64,000 nucleotides of DNA from positions 248,001 to 312,000 of the forward strand of contig JACKQL020000019.1 in NCBI GenBank assembly GCA_018296165.2. Direction: 5' to 3'. Both the position numbers and the translations under genes were made by a program. The first letter of the stretch is position 1; the number at the start of each line of letters is the position of its first letter. The notes below the pieces were generated by a model, which was not told the DNA's origin, did no database searches, and saw only the letters and a program-made list of their open reading frames with translations. This document shows, piece after piece, positions 22,880 to 33,152 of this stretch. The stretch comes from Termitomyces sp. T153 (Eukaryota > Basidiomycota > Agaricomycetes > Agaricales > Lyophyllaceae).

Positions 22880-23691
22880 AGACAATCTCCCATTAGCATT
22901 GCATCATACCCCCCATGTAAAGTTAGGCCTACCCAAACAATTGTGGAGGCACATGAAACATTGGCCACAGAAGCAGGAGGAGTGGGCAGAGGCAGAAGGG
23001 ACCCTAGAGGTGTGGTTGATGAGTGCCTTTGTGTTCTTGGCTTTGACAACCACAGATTTGGCAAATTCAGAGCCCAAAAACTATTGGGAGGTAATGAAAA
23101 GGCTTACATTGTGGTGTCAGGCAATGGAGAACAAACTTAGAGTGATGAGGAAAAAGGATGTTTGGGACATGATGGATATTGGTGACATATCTGAAGGAAA
23201 GAAGATGATAGACTGCATGCCAACAAATTCAATGTAGACAGCAAGATTGTAAAGTAGAAGGCAAGATTTGTGGTAAAAGGATACACTCAGATACAGGGGG
23301 AGGATTTTGATTAAATGTATGTGTTAGTGGTATGGTTCAAGTCAATGAGGATGACTGTTGCAATTGCAGTATTACTGGGGATGCATCTAGGCCAGGTGGA
23401 CTTTGTATTGGCATATTTGAACAGCAAGGTGGAGCACACTATGTATATGTAACAACCACTGGGCTTTTCAGGGGGGGAGAGGAATAACTAGTAGCACAAT
23501 CTTGATAAGGCCTCCAACCATCTGGGATACCTAGCATCTTGAGCTGACAACTGCATACTATACAAATGCTCAGGAGACAAGCACATGATTACTGACAGCT
23601 ATAACAATGATGTCTCAGGTGCATCTTCCACCAAAGGCAGAACAAAACAGGCTATGGATAAGCTAGAGGCAAAATTCAAGATCAAGGACAT
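22880..23691 (+). pseudogene. Ty1/copia reverse transcriptase, N-terminal part (copia A, part 2)
   Basis: + strand segments: WEVMKRLTLWCQAMENKL and KKDVWDMMD, then in shifted frames KARFVVKGYTQIQGEDFD, VAIAVLLGMHLGQVDFVLAY and VEHTMYM. They end in KFKIKD at 23691. This is the copia RT from its start through the first catalytic region. Multiple stops show decay. It continues as DMGELNYILGV at 24157 after a solo LTR. Confidence 0.8.
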
Positions 23692-24156
23692 TGTAAGGGG
23701 ACAACCCTTCTGTGGGTAGTCCAACCCTATTTTGGGCTTAGCCACATGGTATGTTACCAGACTGGCTGCTTGACAACCCTTATTTCCCTTTTGTCTTGTA
23801 CTAGTCAGCCCTTCATAGTCATTGGACCCTATTTCTCCTTTTGATGTATTGATAGTTATTACTGCTTAGCATACCCAGGCCACTTACCACACATAGTATT
23901 AGTCATAGCATAGCCATGGATGTAGTATGTAAGCCAGTCACAAGGATAGAATATCCTTTGACCAATCAATAGCAGCATTTCCCAGGTCTATCCAGTGAAC
24001 CAATTGTGAGAACCCCAGCATCACTGCCTTGCTTGGCTTGCTGCACTTGCCCCTTGCCTGCCTCTGAGCTGCTGTTCTGCCCCTTTGACAGTCACTCATT
24101 GCCTGTGCTAGCTTGCTCTTGTTGGGTTTACTCATGGAGTGTTTGTTCCTCTCACA
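23692..24156 (+). repeat. Solo LTR (copia-like family TGTAAGGGGACAAC) with target duplication GACAT
   Basis: 465 bp, TGTAAGGGGACAAC to CCTCTCACA, flanked by perfect repeats GACAT at 23687-23691 and 24157-24161. Same family as the LTRs at 46596-46986, 50318-50793, 51891-52123 and 62979-63353. Shared blocks include the segment around CATAGCATAGCCATGGATGT and AACCAAACAATAGCAG-like sequence. CpG-poor, so older than the two 1.2 kb solo LTRs. Confidence 0.88.
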
Positions 24157-24700
24157 GACATGGGTGAACTCAACTATATACTTGGTGTCTGTTTTGACTG
24201 TGATCCCACTTCACGAGACATTTCTCTGTCTCAAAAGTCTTACCCAGAACACATGCTCAAATGTTTTGGATTAGTGGCATTGAACCCCCATCCAACCCCT
24301 CTGCTCTTCAAAATTGTCTTAGCAGAATCCCAGGCCCTGCAGAATGAATCCAAACTCAAATACATGAAAGATAAACTATATTGGGAGCCTTTAGGGTCCC
24401 TTATGTGGGCACAATCAGTGACTCATTCAGACTTATTCTATACAGTTAGACTGCTGGCTCAGTTCTAGGACAGACCTGTTCACTGGAAGGCCTTAGTCCA
24501 TGTGATACAGTATGTGGATGGGACCCTGGATTACCAAATCACCTGCTGAAAGGGAGCAAGCATCAAGTCCATTGGCTATGTTGATGCCAATTATGAGGGT
24601 ATCTCAATACATGTTGATATACTGTGGGATACCTTCTCAACACAGTCTCTTGGAGGTCTAAACAGCAACCTATGGTTTCTCCATTTGGAAATCCTCAGTT
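24157..24700 (+). pseudogene. Ty1/copia RT C-terminus and RNase H (copia A, part 3)
   Basis: + strand frame 24157-24468 reads MGELNYILGVCFD, ISLSQKSYPEHMLKCFGL, then LMWAQSVTHSDLFYTVRLLAQF. It passes a stop into VHWKALVHVIQYVDGTLDY and IGYVDANYEG, the start of RNase H. The fit to copia RT and RNase H order is clear. Sequence beyond 24700 has no readable motif and no 3' LTR for this element was identified. Confidence 0.82.
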
Positions 24701-25361
24701 CTATTCTGCAAACTAAAGGTATGTAACTGACTTTGTCATTGATATCACTTTGTTCTTACTAGACTTATAGATATCATACTTATCTATTTCTACAGGTCAA
24801 AAAAGAGTTCTATTCTGTGAACTGAGGATATCATACTTATTGAGTTCTACCAACCAATTACAAAGGGTATTCCACTGACACTGTTAGTTGAAGATTAGAA
24901 AAAGAGAAAACCACACTTATTACACTTCCTATTGACTATTGACTACTGATCAGAGATCTACCACTATTTTTGTTCTACCACAATAGCAGACAACCATAGA
25001 TTGCATATGCTACCAAGAAAGCATTTGTCAGCTTCACCTTGGAACAAAAGCAAACTGCAAGAATTACTATTCTTATAAACTGGTATAAACCCATATTGTA
25101 ATCAGCACAGCAGACACTCTGACTTGGGCTGAAACCACCTTAGCTCTGCTAATTTTATTGTTATCTCATTATTTGTAGTTGCATCAGTCTCTCACAAGAG
25201 ATTTCTGCAAAAAGGTGGATGTCCACAAAGCAGTTAATTACAGCAACCAAAGGGTGGTTCACTTGTCAATGAAGAAAAAACTCTTACTTCCATATGTAGT
25301 ATGCACTTATCAATGAAGGAAGAACTCTGACTTCCAGATGTAGTATGCATCTTGATCAGCT
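24701..25361. other. Decayed repeat sequence, no gene seen
   Basis: AT-rich and CpG-poor. Contains two imperfect repeats of a segment with GATATCATACTTAT (about 24770 and 24827). A 60-codon - strand frame here has no recognisable content. Confidence 0.4.
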
Positions 25362-25606
25362 TGAAAGGCTGTCTGAATACAGCCTCACTATGACCCCAAC
25401 TGACAAGATAAAACAACTTTGTTTGCTCATAGTTAGGATCATACTGTAATATACTGATTTTCTATGGCTCACCTTTGTTTGCTTGTAGTTAGGATGAGCA
25501 AACAAAAACTAGAAGTAAAACTTATGAGACTGGTGGTCACATGTTTGTGCTGCCAGGTGTGACATAATTGTGGAGTTCATCATAAGTTGTCCTTGGCAAG
25601 TTTACA
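25362..25606 (-). repeat. 3' LTR of the chromovirus, CpG-free
   Basis: 245 bp, TGAAAGGCTGTCTGAA to GGCAAGTTTACA on the + strand. It has no CpG, while its partner has 11. It contains two copies of a segment ending GTAGTTAGGAT/ATAGTTAGGAT. Confidence 0.93.
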
Positions 25607-25620
25607 CCCCTCCCCCCTCT
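25607..25620 (-). other. Polypurine tract of the chromovirus
   Basis: AGAGGGGGGAGGGG on the - strand, directly before the 3' LTR. Confidence 0.85.
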
Positions 25621-25640
25621 GAGAGCTAACCCACATGTGC

Positions 25641-27320
25641 TCAGCCTCCTCTGTTTCTGGCTTCCCACCTGTCCAATGCCTTGCATTGCTCCAACTCTGC
25701 CCAAAGCAACCACTCATCATGTTCTGGCAGGAACCCCATCCAGCACACCAGGTATTGGCACCCGCAGCCTTGTTGCTGTTTGTCTATTATTTTGTCAATG
25801 ATGTGGTGATCAGTCGCTCTGTCTTCAGTTACAACTGGTCCCAGATGCACATATTCTCAATCTGGGAACATGGCCAGGTCATTGGGAATGTGTCATTTGA
25901 GCAGGTTTGCATGGAACCCAGGGAAGGTGCACCTTTTGTTGTTTGGGAAGTGTAGAGTGTATTCAGAGCACTCTGGAAAGGCCGTGACCACCTCATAGGG
26001 CCCATTGCTCCTGGGCATGAACTTTGCAACTCATTTCTTCCCCTTCCTCTTGTACTCCCTGTGACAATGCTTTGTCATGAGCATGATGAAATCCCCAACC
26101 TCATAGACCTCTTCCTCTCCTCGTCTCTTGTTTATGTAGTAGGCCTGATGGACCTTAGCTGCAAGGAGGTTGTCCTGTGCTTCCTGTATGTCTTTTTGTA
26201 GTTGATTAATGATATTGTGTGCCATTTTCTTCTCTCCTGAGGCCCTTGCAGGCAGGGGTGAAAGTGGGGGAATGAGCCATGGGGAGCATCCCATTTTTAG
26301 TTGAAAAGGTGAGAAACCTGTTGAAGAGTTCACAGTGTTCATGATTGCAAAATGGACTCAGGGCAAGGTGACAAGCCATCCCTTTTGATCCTGGTCAACA
26401 AGGTAGCATATTGTCTGGACTATTGTCTTGTTGGTGCACTTGCTGCCGCCATTGGTCTCTGAATGATATGAAGTGGACATCTTGAGCTTTACTCCTGTGA
26501 GTTTGTGGAGTTTCTTCCAGACTTTGGCAACAAAGAGCTTGTTGCAGTCAGACACGATCTGGGTCATGATCCCATTCTTGCAGTACCACTCATTGAACAG
26601 CACTAATGCAATCTGTGCTGCAGAGTCTTTAGAATTGGTGCTGGCCAGTCAAACTTCTGCCCCCAAGAGGTCTGTCATCATCATTATCATGTCTTTTCCA
26701 TCCTCCTTGGGTAGAGGGCTGATAAAATCAATTCCAATGATGGAGAAATGGTTGTTGGGGACTGGTAGAGGATGGAGGGGACCAGTGGGCTTTGTCATAC
26801 AGTTCTTGTTCCTTTGGCATGACATGCAGGATGGAATATACACCTTCTCTAAGTCTCACTTTATGTGCAGCCAATAATAAGAGTTTCACAGTGCCATGTA
26901 GCTCTTCTCGAACCCATAATGACCAAACATGTCATGTGCTAAGTTGTGAAGCAGTTTGCAAATGTGAGTGCTGCTGGGGATCAGGAGGCAAGTTCCAAGA
27001 TATAACAGGCCATTCTCAAGTCTGGCTCCCACTATGCTTCCCTTTTCAATGCCTTCTCGTACTTGCTGAGTGAAAGAGTCTTGTTTGTACCCAGAAACAA
27101 TCTCCTTGAGAATCTCCTGGTCAACAGTGATCTGTAAGGCTCCTGCCATGAGGAGGCAGGGAGGGGATTGGGTGTATGCCAGCATGCATGCTGCTAAGCT
27201 GGCATCTGGTGTTGCATCAGGCATCCTGGACAGTGCATCTGCTGCCAAATTTTGTTTGCTACAGATGTATATAATATTGAATTCAAAATTTGCTAAGAAA
27301 ATTGCCCAATGCAACTGGCA
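25641..27320 (-). pseudogene. Integrase and chromodomain of the chromovirus
   Basis: - strand. 27314-26886 ends with the zinc-binding H..H part (LLHNLAHDMFGHYGFEKSY). 26843-26649 has CMSCQRNK, then IIGIDFISPLPKEDG (first catalytic aspartate). 26603-26358 has IVSDCNKLFVAKVWKKLH (second aspartate) and the decayed third motif SETNGGSKCTNKTI. 26342-26031 has VNSSTGFSPFQLKMG. 25850-25641 is a chromodomain with DKIIDKQQQGCGCQYLVCWM and HDEWLLW. Domain order is typical of fungal chromoviruses. Stops separate the segments. Confidence 0.9.
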
Positions 27321-28420
27321 TTAGGACATCTGTTTTTGGGACTGAAAATACTCAAGGGTGCAATGGTCAGTATGGACTTTGTATTTCACTTCAAGAAGAC
27401 TGGTGCGCCATTTCTTCAGTGCTTTTATGATGGCCAGTAACTCTTTTTCATGTGTTGGATAATTTTGTTGTGCTGCATTGAGTTGGTATGAGTCATATGC
27501 CACAGGCCATGCAGACTCCCAGGTTTCTCTGAAGCTCAAGATTGCCCCAGTCCTACAATTGCTTGCATCTGTTGTGATGAAGATCTTCTTTGTGGGGTCA
27601 TTGTAGTTGATCACTGTTAGAGTTTTGAGGTCCATCATGATGTGGTGTATGGCATCAAAAGCCTTCTGATGTTTTTCTCTCCAGGTTGGGAATACCTTGT
27701 CACATTCCTTGTTTGTGAGAGGTGTCAGCATGCTTGTGTGTTCAGCTAACATGGGAATGAAGGGGGAGAGGTAGTGAGCAAGGCTGAGGAAACCTCTGAC
27801 ATTGGTAGCAGTCATGGGCACAGGCCACTCAGCTATCTTATCCACCTTCCAGGGGTTGGGTTGGATGCCCTCTTTCAATACTGTGTGACCCAGGAAGTGT
27901 AATTCAAAGGCAAATAAAAGGGACTTCTGCAAGTTGCAGAAGAGATTTGCACATCTGAGTGCTGTCATTATCTTTTTGAGGTTCTCAGCATGCTCCTCAA
28001 TAGTGTTTGACTAGATAATAATGTTATCCAAATACACATGGCAGACCACACCTATGTGTTCCAAAGTGCATCCATCATTTTGTGTTGATGCATTGATGGG
28101 GCATTGCATCCTCCCATGGGCATCACCACCCATTCATACAGTCCCCACAGAGTCTGTATGGCAGTAAGGTGAATGTTGTCTGGATGTACCCTTGTTTGAA
28201 AGAATGCATTTGTCATGTCAATTTTTCCAAAGATTCTCCCTCTTCTGCAATCTGCAAGGATGTCATCTACTCTGGGGAGTGGAAAACTGTTGTGTATTGT
28301 ATTCTGGTTCAGCAGATGATAGTCATTCACCCATCAGGGCAGCACTATGAAGTTGGGTACTCCATTTCAGTGTTTAGGGATGCAGAACATGGGAGATGCA
28401 AATTCCAATGATGAAGGGTG
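27321..28420 (-). pseudogene. Reverse transcriptase and RNase H of the chromovirus
   Basis: - strand. 28330-28052 reads LLNQNTIHNSFPLPRVDDIL, GKIDMTNAFFQTRVHPD and VMPMGGCNAPSMHQ. 28040-28010 reads VYLDNIII followed by a stop, so the second catalytic aspartate of YLDD is asparagine. 27968-27321 is a 215-codon frame: HFLGHTVLKEGIQPNPWKVD, FLSLAHYLSPFIP, the RNase H start FITTDASNCRTGAILS, then THEKELLAIIKALKKW and HTDHCTLEYF. The changed YLDD and the stops show loss of function. Confidence 0.9.
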
Positions 28421-28843
28421 TAGTCAGCCTGCAGCCAGGTGTTCCTCAAGCAGCTTCTTCCATGGTTCATGGAACTTCTTGGAGGCCAAGTATCCTCATG
28501 AGTTCACCACCTTTGACAGGTCTTTCAAGCATATGTGATGATAAATGTGATTGGGTACCTTGTCTATGGTGCATGGCAACTCAGTAGGGAAGTGGTCAGC
28601 ATATCTATGCTTCACCTCTGCATCCTTCTGAGTCAGTTTTTCTTCAAGTGATAGCATTTCAATTCATTCTTGGACCAGGGCCATTATCTGGCCCGGGGGG
28701 GCATAGTCTTCATGACTGATTGAGGTGGCACATGCATGTTGCTCAGTGCCTCGCAAACTCTGGGTGCAGCTGCAAGGTAAAGGGTGTGAGGAGGAGCATG
28801 GTGAGGTGGAATGGTTCTGTGGGTTCACAATGTTGAAACCAGT

Positions 28844-29461
28844 TCACTTGTCAATGGTAGTGTTAGCCTTGATGTCCAGCACCAGATTCTCAGCAGACAA
28901 GAATGGAATTCCTAGAAGTAATGGTACAGGAAATCCTGCATTTACTTTTGCTCTAAAAACTCTTGACTTCCAGGCTCCATTGCTGACAGTCACCTCCAGA
29001 TGGACAAACTCCTTACATGATAATGGGGATTTTGTCAAGGACATCAAATTATCCTCATGTTTGGCAAGTGGGAAACATCGTAGACCAAGTGTTGTTGTGA
29101 GTTCTTCACTAATCACTGTGGAAGGGCAACTGTTATCTAGGATTGCTTGAATGGACAAGGGGAAAGATGAAATGGCAGGCCCCATTAGCGCCAGCATGGC
29201 AACCATGTGGTGCATGGATAAGGGGGAATCTGACATGTTTGCATATGTGTATGAGTCATCTGTGTCCTCATCTCTCACTTCCTCCTCGCTCATGAGTTCA
29301 ACGTATGCAAGTCCTGCAATGTTTTTGGGCTTAGCCACTAGTGCCATGGCTAATGTGAGCATTCTGGTGGTCTTGGGATCAGGCCAGGAATTTGAGGCTT
29401 TCATGGGGCAGGCTTCACTGTTTCCTGGGTGGTTACAGTAAAGGTATGACAGCGTGTGCAT
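28844..29461 (-). pseudogene. Protease-like region of the chromovirus
   Basis: A 205-codon - strand frame. It starts near a cysteine- and histidine-containing segment (YCNHPGNSEACPM), probably a decayed zinc knuckle. It has an acidic stretch (about residues 50-75), then AILDNSCPSTVISEEL, LGLRCFPLAKHEDNL and VPLLLGIPFLSAENLVLD. The layout is that of a retropepsin-like domain ending in the LGxPFL motif, with D-N-S where a canonical protease has D-S/T-G. Confidence 0.75.
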
Positions 29462-29469
29462 CCTTGATG

Positions 29470-30597
29470 TTCAGTGAGCAGCTTTTTCTCATTGTCTGTG
29501 AGCTTGGCTAGCTTGAGTCACAGGGTGTTCATTCCAGGGGTTGTTAATGACATGCTCACAGTTTGAGAGGGTGGTCCTGAGAGCCTGTCTGTGAGTGCCT
29601 TGTGTTTTCCAGCCTGTTCAGTGTTGTTAGCATTGATCATGGCCTGCATTCATGCCCTTTCTTCTGCCAGTTCTTTGTCTAACTCAATGACCTCAATGAT
29701 CCAGTCTGCAAGCTCCCCAGGTGGGATCCTCCTATAATCTACCTTCCATCACAGATCCAGGCACATATGCAATTCAAGGTGGGCTTTAAGGGATGTCTCT
29801 GGCAATGTATGTTCTGACTTGGTATTCCTGAGGTGGGCATTGAGATTCTGGAGAACCACAACCCAATCTGCAAATGTGGCCTTTTCCTGATATGAGCCTA
29901 GGATGGTGTCTCAGACTTTGGTCTGCCAATTGTGGCGCAGTGTGAATCTTTGGAGTTCATGGAGATACTGGTCAAGGGACATGGCATCAATTCACAACTG
30001 GTTGGCATGATACTATGCAACAAAACGGGGCTCAAGCATTCCATCAGCTACGAAGGAGACTATCTCGGAGTCCTTTTTTCCTGAGTGTTTCTGATAGCGG
30101 TGGCAAGCGATGGTCCATTGCTGGAACACGTAGTCGTCCATGCACCCTTCGGTAAGCGTTGGGCATTCCCTTAACTTGGTGATCTTGACCTCGGCTAAAG
30201 GCTGCTGATTGTTGGTGTCTGGGTTGAAGGCGAGAGTGATGGACATGTCTTTCTGGAAATTGACGATGGCTGCTGGCGGGAAACGGGCGTTGCGGGGTTT
30301 GATTGTAGGGTTGTTGTGATGGAAAGGGGTGAAATCGTCTTCGGACGACGATGATCCTGAATTATTGGAAAACTCAGACGAGCTGGACGGCGACGAGGGG
30401 AGAAGTACGGCCGATGTCTCAGCTTCACTGGTTGTGGGGGAAGATTCCTCTTTTGGCATCCGGAAGTCATTCCAGGGAGTGCCGGCTGGTGGAGGAGTGG
30501 TTGGTAGGGCACCTGGTAATGGTCCTGAGGTCTTTCGTTCACGCGCCGCTTGTCTGGTGGTCAGAGGCGTAGGTGTCGACGGTCGTCCGCGGCTCAA
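29470..30597 (-). pseudogene. Gag of the chromovirus
   Basis: - strand. An open segment of 194 codons (30597-30013) is serine- and proline-rich, with SSPSSSSEFSNNSGSSSSED, then a more ordered part ending VFQQWTIACHRYQKHSGKKD. The remainder to 29470 is broken by stops. No in-frame ATG was found at the start of the open segment, so the true start is lost or upstream. CpG is normal in the open segment and sparse in the broken part. Confidence 0.7.
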
Positions 30598-30637
30598 AGA
30601 CAGGTTGAAAGATATTTTATCAGTGTCAAAAAAAAAG

Positions 30638-30884
30638 TGAAAGGCTGTCTGAATACAGCCTCACTATGACCCCAACTGACAAGATAAAAAACACCTTCGT
30701 TTGCTCGTAGTTAGGATCATACTGTAATATACTGATTTTCTATGGCTCACCTTCGTTTGCTCGTAGTTAGGATGAGCAAACGAAAACTAGAAGTAAAACT
30801 TATGAGACCGGTGGTCACGTGTTTGTGCCGCCAGGTGTGACGCAATTGTAGAGTTCGTCGTAAGTTGTCCTTGGCAAGCTTACA
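30638..30884 (-). repeat. 5' LTR of the chromovirus, CpG-intact
   Basis: 247 bp, TGAAAGGCTGTCTGAA to GGCAAGCTTACA on the + strand, with 11 CpG. It faces the gene island; transcription from it would run away from the thaumatin-like gene, in the same direction as that gene is read. Confidence 0.93.
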
Positions 30885-31315
30885 TAGCTGTGGTCATAAT
30901 ACCAATTTCAGCCATCTTGTAGCACAGGTAAGAGACGAGGCTCATCCTCTGAGGCTATGAATTGGAAAACGCGCATATCGGAACTGTACGTCAATGATTG
31001 CAATGACGTCCTCTTTGCGTCCTTGCGGCCACGCTAGTCCACACCAAAGATTTCGCCTACACTGCGAACTAGGTGGCGAGACATTTGACAATAAAAACTC
31101 AAGTATAACTCCAGGTAACATTGATCAAGAAGGGCTCGAGTGTCTATCCTGGAAGTGGCATGTTGAATCGGCTCAATCCATATTGAAGATCATGAAAAGC
31201 AGGCCGCAATTGGTTCATTATTGTTTGAACGAGTGATGGAAGTCTTTCTGGCCAACAAAACAAATCATATCAAATGTCTTCAACTCGGAGAAGCTGGAAA
31301 TTTCCATCTCCGCTA
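30885..31315. other. Intergenic region between the chromovirus and the thaumatin-like gene
   Basis: Normal CpG. An 80-codon + strand frame (30994-31236) matches nothing I recognise. It should contain the 3' end and terminator of the thaumatin-like gene. Confidence 0.5.
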
Positions 31316-32601
31316 TTAGGGACAAAAGGTGATCGTATAATCAGCCGCAAGGGCCGAATCGCAAGTCCACAATGCTGTCCCACTTGATTCATCAAATGCA
31401 TAGGCATATGAATTCGGACAATTGTCCTTGAAGTATGAGTAGAACTCCACACCTTGTAGAAGTGAGACACAGTGAGAGAATCACAGGACTCGGTGACGTA
31501 CCGGAAGAGGGACAGGTATCAGGAGTGTTGTGCGAGCCGGAACAGCAATTGGCAGAGTTTGCTAGACATTAAAAGAGGTGAAAATCAACACTTCACCTGA
31601 TTCACAAAAGCAAACCTTGATTTCCATCGAGGTTGGCTACACAAGCGCTCTTACAGCCAACAGGGAAACCAGTGGAGTCAAAGGGACCCTTTAAAGGCGC
31701 CGGACCTATGTAGGAATCAATTTTTTATTCAAGCCAATTCCATGACAGACGGACAATTCGGGCCAAGGTCCACCGGACAGTCAGCGACAGGGCAGCCTTT
31801 ATTGTTGGTGATCCTCATAGGAAGATTATATCCGTCAACTAGGGAGACTGTCAAATCCCGGTGAGATCGCCGATACAGATTGTCAAGTCCTTGATTGTTA
31901 CCGTCGTAAAAGTCCCGATTACCATCTCCTTGTAAGGTAAATTCTGCGACCGTGGCTGGAGGGACGCCCTGTCGTTGCCACAACGTATCAAAGATGGAGA
32001 ATGATACAAATAACGGCTCGGACTGACGGTTCCGGTGTGCGGATCACAAAGGAGACCACCGTTGCAGCCCCCGTCAAGGCAAGAATTGGGACCAGGGTTT
32101 ACAGAAAAGTCACAATTGCGACGAGCCTAGCAAGTATAACATGAATAGGGATTCCAAGCGCCAGTATGGTGTCGTACCCAGATCCTCCCAGCTTTCCAGT
32201 TATCTGGGACAGAAAAGCTCACCACATTCCACTCCGGGGCTTCCCAACTACGAGCTCGGAGTCAAAAGAAAGTGAAGTCAGCGCAAGGAGAGCATACCCA
32301 GTCGGTTGACTAGGGACGTTCGAAGCTACATTCAGATCGGTGAAAATCTAGGTAAAAATTAAATAGGTTACTGAAGGCAAGGAGAACACCATACCGCAGG
32401 CCTAATTAGACAGTCTCTTGAGTTAATGAAACATGAGCCCATCGTGGCACCTACCAGATAGTAAACGGACAAGCATTGTAGACCTTCACAAGAATCTTCT
32501 GATTAATATGACCCTTGATCAAGGCGGTAACGTACCGTAAATGTTCGAGCAGACGTTCCGGAAAGGAAGGCAAGCAAAGAAACAGCGACGACAGCTCTCA
32601 T
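31316..32601 (-). CDS. Thaumatin-like protein, secreted, 11 exons including a 7-nt microexon
   Basis: Secreted member of the thaumatin/osmotin family (GH64-TLP type); fungal members bind or cut beta-glucans. Exons: 32601-32536, 32483-32455, 32401-32395, 32347-32298, 32247-32178, 32126-32028, 31968-31902, 31847-31755, 31705-31616, 31561-31502, 31452-31316; all phases agree, giving 255 residues. Residues 1-18 are a signal peptide (MRAVVAVSLLAFLSGTSA). Family motifs in order: VYNACPFTIWPA, VPSQPTGW, RIWARRNCDFS, ATVAEFTLQG, FYDVSLVDGYNLPM, CPVADCPVDLGPNCP, GFPVGCKSACVANLDGNQ, and the C-terminal YTITFCP. The many cysteines match the eight-disulfide fold. Stop TAA at 31318-31316. It lies 551 bp downstream of FKS1 in the same orientation. 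Confidence 0.92.
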
Positions 32602-33152
32602 AGTTGACCACCAACGCTCTATTTGTCAGGACTGATTAGATTTCTGGCTCTTTAAACCTTTCCTGTGAGCCGTTAACGTCATATGATATGGCCTGGAGAA
32701 CAATCCTTGGGATGGACCCGGGTAAAACGAAGATCGCCCACAAATGCTTCTAATCATTGACATGTCGATCAAAGATCTCAGATGGAAAGAATATCATGCA
32801 GTCGCTCCAGACCTCATGGACAAGAGCAACTTCCATTGAGACCGAAAGATCGGGTCATCGGTTAGATATTTGCCGTCCTAAAATTGACTACTGTGGTCGA
32901 TTATCGGCATTGCCCACGGGGGACGTACTGGACAAAGATACACTGCCTTAGATATTTAAGTGCGCAGCCAGAGAAGGACCGTCAAATCGCTCATATTGTA
33001 GGTATACAGTATAAATGTCCTTGTAAACGTGATCCGTAACAGTTCGAAGATAATTGTCGCATGGTCCATGAGAATGGTCCGACAGAGAGTCGGGAATCAA
33101 GAGATCACAATATAGTGTGGAAATGTCTAGGTGAGCAATAGAATTAAAATGC
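32602..33152. other. Intergenic region between FKS1 and the thaumatin-like gene
   Basis: 551 bp with normal CpG, expected to hold the FKS1 3' end and the thaumatin-like promoter. A 64-codon + strand frame at 32757-32951 has no recognisable content. Confidence 0.5.

Larger units (their letters stand above)
25362..30884 (-). mobile_element. Ty3/gypsy chromovirus with one CpG-intact and one CpG-decayed LTR
   Basis: LTRs at 25362-25606 and 30638-30884 flank gag, protease, RT, RNase H, integrase and chromodomain read on the - strand. Flanking 5-mers CAGCT (25357-25361) and TAGCT (30885-30889) are a target duplication with one C/T difference. A 14-base polypurine tract abuts the 3' LTR. CpG is sparse from 25362 to about 30020 and normal from there to 30884. 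RT carries YLDN instead of YLDD and frames are interrupted, so the copy is dead. Its 5' LTR ends 432 bp from the stop codon of the thaumatin-like gene. Confidence 0.92.

Noticed and set aside
24770..24840. Direct repeat considered as an LTR end of copia A
   Set aside because: Too short and without TG..CA ends or a partner upstream.
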